Below, piece after piece: positions 56,805-64,000 of a stretch of 64,000 bases of DNA. The stretch is from Spirosoma telluris (GTDB lineage Bacteria > Bacteroidota > Bacteroidia > Cytophagales > Spirosomataceae). The position numbers were made by a program, and so were the translations under genes. Numbering within the stretch: the stretch's first letter is position 1; each line of letters opens with the position of its first letter. Location: NCBI GenBank assembly GCA_003259005.1, contig QLII01000001.1, forward strand, positions 7,307,001 through 7,371,000. Direction: 5' to 3'. The notes under the pieces were generated by a model, which made no database searches, was not told the DNA's origin, and was given only the letters and a program-made list of their open reading frames with translations.

Positions 56805-59205
56805 ATGGAAACGATCAACTTAGCTTTACCTATGGAACCCCAGACGGATACGCCGTTATCGCCGGAGGAAGTTTACCGAATAAATGCCTATTGGCGAGCC
56901 GCTAATTATCTGTCGGTTGGTCAGATTTATCTGCACGATAATCCCTTACTTCGGGAACCACTGGCGCTGGAACATATCAAGCCTATGCTGCTGGGCCATT
57001 GGGGAACTACGCCGGGGCAGAATTTTATCTATGCCCACCTGAACCGGGTCATCAAAAAAGATGAGCTTACTATGCTGTACATCTCTGGCCCGGTCATGGC
57101 GGTCCGGCCGTAGTCGCGAATACCTATCTTGAAGGCACCTATAGCGAAGTGTATCCGGCGATTAGTCAGGATGAAGATGGGCTGAAAAAGCTGTTTCGGC
57201 AGTTCTCATCGCCGGGTGGGATTTCGAGTCATGCATCGCCACAAACACCCGGTTCGTTGCACGAAGGGGGTGAATTAGGCTACTCACTCAGTCATGCGTT
57301 TGGCGTGGTGTTCGATAATCCCGACCTGATAGCCGCCTGTGTGGTGGGTGATGGAGAGGCCGAAACCGGTCCCCTGGCCACTGCCTGGCATTCCAATAAA
57401 TTTCTGAATCCGGTTACCGATGGGGTGGTCTTGCCCATTCTACACCTGAACGGCTATAAAATTTCCAATCCGACCGTACTGGCCCGTATTTCACACGAGG
57501 AACTGGATCAGTTACTGCGTGGCTACGGCTGGACGCCCTATTTTGTGGAAGGCCACGAACCGGAACAGATGCACCAGGCAATGGCCGCTACATTGGACAA
57601 AGCCATCACCCAGATCAATCAAATTCAACAGGAGGCTCGTCAACAAGGTGAAACGACCCGCCCTCGCTGGCCCATGATTGTACTCCGATCCCCTAAGGGC
57701 TGGACGGGGCCGAAAGCTATTGACGGCGTACCGAACGAAGGTACGTTCCGGGCGCACCAGGTACCGCTTTCTGTTTCGGCCTCTACACCCCCGACCATCT
57801 GGCGCAACTGGAATGCTGGTTGCGAAGCTATAAACCTGAAGAGCTTTTCGATGCACAAGGTCGCCTGTTACCCGAACTGGCTGAGTTAGCGCCTAAAGGT
57901 GACCGGCGAATGGGAGCTAACCCGCATACTAATGGCGGCCTGCTCCTGCGTGATCTGTGTATGCCGGACTATTGTGATTATGCCGTTGATGTGCCGTCGC
58001 CCGGAGCTGCACAGGCTAGTGATACGTTTGTGGCCGGGCAGTTTTTGCGGGATGTTATCAAGCTAAATCTGGAGCCACGGAATTTCAGGATATTTGGGCC
58101 CGATGAGACTGTTTCTAATCGACTGGAAGCGGTTTTTGAAACGACCAATCGGCAGTGGGATGCCGATACTGCCGAGAATGATCAATTTCTGGCACCCTCG
58201 GGCAGTGTAATGGAAATGCTCAGCGAACACCAGTGCGAAGGCTGGCTGGAAGGCTACCTGCTCACGGGGCGGCATGGGTTGTTCAATAGCTACGAAGCGT
58301 TCATTCACATTGTCGATTCGATGTTCAATCAGCACGCCAAGTGGCTGAAAATGACGCAGGAAATACCCTGGCGAAGAAAGATTGCCTCGCTGAATTACCT
58401 GCTGACATCTACCGTCTGGCGACAGGATCATAATGGGTTCACCCACCAGGACCCTGGCTTTATGGATCACGTGATCAACAAGAAATCCAGTATTGTGCGC
58501 GTATACCTGCCCCCCGATGCAAACTGCCTGCTTTCGGTCATGGATCACTGCCTCCGGAGTCGCCATTATGTGAATGTGATGGTAGCGGGCAAACACCCTG
58601 CCCCTCAGTGGCTGACTATGGACGCGGCTATCAAGCACTGCGCAGAAGGAATTGGTATCTGGAAATGGGCGAGTAGTGATAAAGATAGCGAACCCGATGT
58701 CGTTATGGCTTGCTGTGGGGATGTGCCAACGCTGGAAACCCTGGCAGCCGTTTCGATTTTGCGGCAGCATTTACCCGAGCTGAAAATTCGGGTGGTCAAT
58801 GTCGTTGATCTGCTGAAGCTGGAACGCCAGACGGAACATCCTCATGGCTTATCCGATGCAGATTTTGATTCCCTGTTTACCAAAAATAAGCCGGTTATTT
58901 TCGCCTTTCATGGCTACCCCTGGCTGGTACACCGATTAACGTACAACCGCGCGAATAACAGCAATATGCACGTGCGTGGCTACAAGGAAGAAGGTACGAT
59001 TACGACGGCGTTTGACATGACCGTGTTAAATGAGATGGATCGGTTTCATTTAGCGATGGATGTCCTGGATCGACTTCCCCAATTGGGCAACAAAGGGGCC
59101 TATCTGAAGCAACTCCTGAAGGATAAACTCGTCGAGCACAGGCACTTCATCAATCAAAATGGGGAAGATATGCCGGAGATCCGTAATTGGACGTGGAATG
59201 CCTGA
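56805..59205 (+). CDS. xfp: Phosphoketolase (two apparent frameshifts)
   Basis: Thiamine-diphosphate enzyme splitting xylulose 5-phosphate (and in many cases fructose 6-phosphate) to acetyl phosphate. About 800 residues repaired, from METINLALPMEPQ (56805). Motifs: GHWGTTPGQNFIYAHLNR, SGPGHGGPA (restored), TPP-binding GDGEAETGPLATAWHSNKF, GYNPHTNGG-like GANPHTNGG and the C-terminal FHGYPWLVHRLTYNR. One base is missing near 57095 (GGCCCGGTC) and one near 57770 (TTTCGGCC, restoring SGLYTPDHLAQLECWLR). Supplies the substrate of the upstream acetate kinase. Confidence 0.94.
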
Positions 59206-59223
59206 ACGGGTGCTTTGTCAAAG

Positions 59224-59309
59224 TTGATTCTATTCTATAGATTCTGTTGATTCTATTGTTGATATCAGCTGCTTAGCATTTAAAGAATCTATAGCATCCA
59301 TAGAATCAA
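59224..59309. repeat. AGAATC-type intergenic palindrome, copy 4
   Basis: TTGATTCTATTCTATAGATT opens the left arm and ATAGCATCCATAGAATCAA closes the right arm. The final bases overlap an in-frame ATG at 59309 of the next gene. Confidence 0.8.
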
Positions 59310-59368
59310 TGCCAGCGCTTGCCCAATCTGCCCAAGCTACCCAGTACGTTTATTCTCAACGCTCTTAT

Positions 59369-61941
59369 ATGGATTTTCACCTTGTTCCGGTTGCAGAAGT
59401 AGCCCGTTCACTGACTACGTCTCCCATCGGACTTACCGAAGAAGCGGCTCAACAACGGTTGGTTGAGTATGGTAAAAATCAGATCGAAGACGCGAAGAAG
59501 AAAACCGTCTGGCAGCTACTGCTGCATCAGCTAACGGATTTCATGATCCTGGTGCTCATCTCAGCCGCCATTATATCAGGTCTGGTAGGCGAGGTAAAAT
59601 CCACCTACGTTATTCTGGCTATTGTTATGATCAATGCCCTCGTCGGTTTCTTTCAGGAGTACCGGGCTGAAAAGGCAATGGAAGCTCTCAAAAAAATGGC
59701 CTCCGCGCAGGCGCAGGTGTTGCGGAATAAGCAGGCTAGTAAAGTAGAGGCATCCGAGTTGGTCCCTGGTGATGTGACGCTGCTGGAAGCGGGTAATATT
59801 ATCCCGGCGGATGTCCGCTTTATCGAGACACATGCCCTGAAAGTTGACGAGTCTTCGTTGACAGGCGAATCCACCAACGTTGAGAAAAACGCCGATGTAT
59901 TGCCTGAGGGTGACTACCCGCTCGGCGACCGCCTGAATATGGGCTACAAAGGCACATTCGTGACCAACGGGCGGGCCACGGCTTATGTCGTCGGCACGGG
60001 TATGAAAACGGAGCTGGGGCGTATTGCCAAACTGATTCAAACCGATGAAGTCGAGACACCCCTCCAGAAACGGTTGGCGGTATTCGGGAAAAGTTTGTCG
60101 GTGGCTGTTCTTGTGCTTTGCCTCATCTTTTTCGGTGTGGGATGGTTGCGGGGCGAACCGCTTCTGAATTTACTATTGGTCTCGATTTCGCTGGCGGTGG
60201 CCGCCATTCCCGAAGCGTTGCCCGCTGTGGTTACGATTGCGCTGGCACTGGGGGCCAAACGGCTGGTAAAAAGCCACGCCCTCATTCGCAAACTGCCCGC
60301 TGTAGAAACCCTGGGGTCTGTTACCTACATCTGCACGGACAAAACGGGAACGTTGACGCTGAACAAAATGACGGTTGAACAAACCTACGAAGTGCCGACG
60401 TTTACTCTATCCGTTTTGGCCAGCCGTAACGGATTACTGACGGCGATGGCACTCAATAACGATGTGGTCAATGACCCCAATGGGAACTGGCTCGGCGATT
60501 CCACCGAAGTGGCGCTGGCACAGTTTGCGGCCGATAAAACGTATGTGCGAACGATACTGGAAACCCAGTTCCCGCGCATCGCCGAACTGCCCTTCGACTC
60601 ACAGCGGAAATGCATGACCACCCTCCATCAAACACCAGAAGGCATCCTGTGTATTACCAAAGGAGCCGTCGGGGTGTTGTTTAAGCAGCTCGATTCCAGC
60701 CAGAAAGCCTCCATTCCCGATCTACGAAAGCGCGTCGATGCCATGGCCGAACAAGGCTACCGGATGCTGGGCTATGCAGGAAAACTGCTTCCTGAACTAC
60801 CCGCAAGTATTGTTCCCGAAACGATAGAAACCGGTCTGGGGTTTATCGGTTTTGCCGGACTGATTGACCCGCCCCGCGATGAAGCCCGGCAAGCGGTAGC
60901 CGAATGCAAAGCGGCTGGTATCATTCCCGTCATGATTACCGGTGATCATAAACTGACCGCTAAAGCCGTAGCCGAAACCCTGGGTATTCTTTCATCCGCC
61001 GATGATCTGGTGATGACCGGATCGGAACTGGCGAATCTGGATGAAGCTGCCTTTGACGCCGTTGTGGAAAACGTACGGGTGTATGCGCGGGTTGACCCCG
61101 AACAAAAGCTGCGGATTGTCCGTGCGTTGCAGGCGCGTCATCAGTTTGTGGCCATGACGGGTGATGGGGTCAATGATGCCCCCGCCCTGAAAAACGCAGA
61201 CATTGGTATTGCGATGGGTATCAATGGGACCGAAGTTGCCAAAGAGGCTGCTCACATGATCCTGCTGGACGATAACTTCGCTACCATCGTGAAAGCGGTG
61301 AAACATGGACGCCGGATTTTCGACAATATTCTGAAGTTTATCCGCTATATTATGTCGGGAAATGCGGGCGAAATATGGGCAATCTTTCTGGCTCCTTTTT
61401 TCGGGTTGCCGATTCCCTTACTGGCCATTCACATTCTGTGGGTCAATCTGTTGACCGACGGGTTGCCCGGTTTGGCGTTGGCTTACGAACCATCGGAAAA
61501 GAACAGCATGAAACGTCCCCCCGTCGATCCAAGACAGCCAATTTTCTCGGGTAGTCTACCATGGTTCATTCTATGGGTTGGCTTGCTGATTGGAGGGCCA
61601 CGATCGGCATCGAGGCCTGGTCTATCCACCATGGAATTGGGCACTGGCAAACCATGACGTTTACGGTTTTGTGTTTTAGTCAATTAGGGAACGCCATAGC
61701 GATTCGTTCGCACCGGGTATCCGTGTTCAGCATCGGCCCTTTCTCCAACAAACCTATGCTGGGCGCTATTCTGCTGACGGTTGCGCTCCAGTTCATGATT
61801 ATCTACACGCCTTTTTTTAACAACCTCTTCAGCACCAAACCCTTAACGTTAGCTGAACTGAGCATAACCATTGCCGTTTCGAGCCTTACATTCTGGGTGG
61901 TTGAATTGGAGAAATTAATACGCCGTGTGCGGGGAAAGTAG
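59369..61941 (+). CDS. P2-type cation ATPase, first copy (one apparent frameshift)
   Basis: Membrane pump of about 857 residues repaired, starting at MDFHLVPVAEVARSL (59369), which aligns with the family N-terminus; an ATG at 59309 lies in a palindromic repeat. Actuator loop LTGESTNVEKNAD, TM4 AIPEALPAVV, phosphorylation CTDKTGTLTLNKM, hinge GDGVNDAPAL. The TM4 PEALPA pattern fits the Ca2+/Na+ pumping P2 group, ion inferred. The break at 61595-61597 (GGG for GGGG) joins LLIGG to ATIGIEAWSIHHGIGHW. It ends with MVINALV-type C-terminal helices and RRVRGK. Confidence 0.92.
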
Positions 61942-61983
61942 TAACCTCTCTCTTTACCGAAAAAGCTCATTTAACGATATACG

Positions 61984-64000
61984 ATGCCAACAACTCAATT
62001 ACCTGTTCAGGGCTTAACGGATGAGGCCGTTGCTAAATCACGCGCCGAGCATGGGCGGAATGTGCTGACTTCTGACGCGGGCACAAGCTTGTTCGCTACG
62101 GTGAAGGAGGTCGTTACCGAACCCATGTTTTTGTTGCTGGTGGCCGCCTGCACCATCTACTTTGTGTTGGGTCGGATCGACGAAGCCATCACGCTCATTG
62201 TGGCATTGCTGCTCGTGTCGGGCATTTCGGTCTATCAGTCCATCCGAAGCGATAAGGCACTGGGTGCGTTACGCACGTTAACCCAACCTAAAGCCAGAGT
62301 ACGTCGGAATGGTGAACTGGCTGTTGTGCCTGTCGAAGATATCGTGGTGGGGGATGCAGTGCTGGTTGAAGAAGGGGAAGTATCCCCGCTGATGGTGCCA
62401 TTGACGACACCAACGATTTCTCAGTCGATGAATCCATCCTGACGGGCGAATCGGTCTCGGTCGCCAAAACCGTGGGTAACCCCGTATTTGCCGGCACCAC
62501 CACCACATCGGGCAGTGCGTGGCTTACGGTAACTGCCGTGGGAGCACAAACCGAACTCGGCCGAATTGGGCGAAGTATCGACACGATCCAGACCGAAAAA
62601 ACACCCCTTCAACGCCAGATTAGCCGATTTGTGATCCGCATGGCTTGGATTGGGGCAGGTGCGTTTGCGCTGGTGTGGGGCGTCAATTACGCCCGTTCCG
62701 GCGATTGGGTAACGGCCCTGCTCTTTGGCCTGACGTTGGCCATGTCCATACTACCAGAGGAAATTCCCGTGGCCTTTAGCAGTTTTATGGCCCTTGGTGC
62801 CGCCCGGCTGAGCAACATGGGTGTACTGACCAAACAGCCTCAGACGGTCGAGAGCCTGGGTTCCGCAACGGTGATCTGTACCGATAAAACTGGAACTATT
62901 ACCCAGAATGGCATGAGTGTCCGCCAATTGTATGATGGCGCGGCAGATGCACTCGTTCCTCTTTCGGGCGTGTTGTCCGATACGGCATCATCGGTGCTGG
63001 AATACGCTCGCTGGTCCAGTGAAACCGAACCTTTCGACCCGATGGAAAAAGCAATTGTCTCGGCTTTCACTGAGCTTGAGCCTACTAAACTAATTAGCTT
63101 GTATCCCATGGTGCATGAGTACCCGCTGGACGGTACGCCCCCATGATGACCCACGTTCGGCAGTCGCCAACGGGCGAGGTGCTGGTAGCGGGCAAAGGAG
63201 CTGTCGAGCATATTCTAGCCGTTTGTCGCCTGGAAGCCGCCGTCGCTGACCGAATCCGTAGCGTTACGAAGCAACTGTCGAAGGGAGGTTTTCGGGTGTT
63301 GGGTGTGGCGAAAGGAATGTGTCAATCGCCTGATTATCCGGCGGCACAGGATGAGTTTGCCTGGTCGTTCCTGGGACTGATTGCGCTTGAAAATCCACCC
63401 AAACCGAACGCGGGTGCAGTTATTCGCGCCTTTACCGATGCAGGCATTGATGTAAAAATGATTACCGGGGATTTTCCCGAAACGGCCCAGGCCATTGCCC
63501 GTCAGGTGGGTTTGCCGGGTGCTGATACACTCGTGACTGGGCAGGAGGTAATGGCTATGGATGAGCCTACGCTCCGACAGCGGGCTGCGAAAACGGCAGT
63601 ATTTGCCCGGATGTTTCCTGAGGCCAAATTGCGGGTGGTAGAAGCCCTCAAACAAAACGGCGAAGTCGTAGCCATGACGGGCGACGGCGTTAACGACGGC
63701 CCAGCTCTGAAAGCGGCTCATATTGGTGTGGCCATGGGAAAGCGCGGAACGGAAGTGGCTCGTCAGGCGGCATCCCTGGTGTTGGTCAATGATGATTTGA
63801 GCAATATGGTCGATGCCATTGCGCAGGGTCGCCGGATTTATCAGAATCTTAAAAAAGCAATTTCCTACATCGTGTCCATTCACATTCCCATTATCCTGAC
63901 GGTAGCGGTGCCCTTACTGGCCAACTGGAAATGGCCCAACCTGTTCAGTCCGGTTCATATTATCTTCCTGGAACTAGTTATGGGGCCAACCTGCTCCATT
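61984..64000 (+). CDS. P2-type cation ATPase, second copy, partial at window end (two apparent frameshifts)
   Basis: N-terminal and central part of a second P-type ATPase, 42 bp after the first. It has LTDEAVAKSRAEHGRNVLTS, actuator SILTGESVSVAKTV, TM4 SILPEEIPVAFSSFMALGAA, phosphorylation CTDKTGTITQNGM and GDGVNDGPAL. Bases are missing near 62382 (EEGEV/IPADGAIDDTNDFSVD) and in the C5 run at 63138-63142 (DGTPP/MMTHVRQSPTG). The TM4 PEEIPV differs from the PEALPA of its neighbour, so the transported ion may differ. The gene runs off the window in the last membrane domain. Confidence 0.92.

Overview
The window looks like chromosomal DNA of a Cytophagales bacterium, most like Spirosoma or a close relative. 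This is inferred from the gene families (a hybrid sensor kinase fused to a receiver and an AraC-type output, DUF6934, DUF983, a DKNYY-repeat lipoprotein, DUF1080, DUF885), from promoters of the Bacteroidota type (TTTG, 19 bp, TAnnTTTG) and from a dense set of intergenic palindromic repeats. No rRNA, tRNA, CRISPR array or intact transposon was seen.

Layout. 0-9 kb: a czcCBA-type heavy-metal efflux operon with its own two-component system upstream, then ribosomal protein L31. 9.7-14 kb: class I ribonucleotide reductase large subunit, a DUF6934 gene pair bracketed by a second copy of the nrdA 3' end, and a HicB/HicA-like toxin-antitoxin pair. 14-20 kb: VOC and aldo/keto reductase genes, a decayed stretch with an orphan 56-residue leader-like ORF, a 5'-truncated mannitol dehydrogenase, fructokinase and a sugar transporter. 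20-27 kb: a membrane-anchored winged-helix regulator with two small secreted proteins, DUF983, AraC and TetR regulators, an SDR enzyme and a beta-ketoacyl-ACP synthase. 27-34 kb: two alpha/beta hydrolases and a large hybrid sensor regulator, beside a second copy of the leader-like ORF. 34-47 kb: malic enzyme, tandem PAS-LuxR regulators, two MFS exporters, small membrane or secreted proteins and the DKNYY lipoprotein. 47-53 kb: a run of secreted hydrolases and peptidases. 53-64 kb: a probable stress and energy island (SDR, universal stress protein, acetate kinase, phosphoketolase, two P-type cation ATPases, the last cut by the window edge).

A caution governs the reading of many genes. At least 26 places in otherwise good genes need exactly one extra base to restore the frame. 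All are apparent losses, mostly in G/C runs, and they hit housekeeping genes (nrdA, ackA, maeB). I read them as homopolymer under-calls in the assembly, not as real pseudogenes, and give each broken gene as one feature with the break position.

The most unusual signals are: two paralogous leader-like ORFs (15976-16146 and 33746-33922) with a matching upstream block; the nrdA 3'-end duplication around a two-gene cassette; a HicA-like toxin with a CxxC knuckle; an 11-bp triple repeat upstream of the efflux operon; and at least eight families or types of intergenic palindromes.
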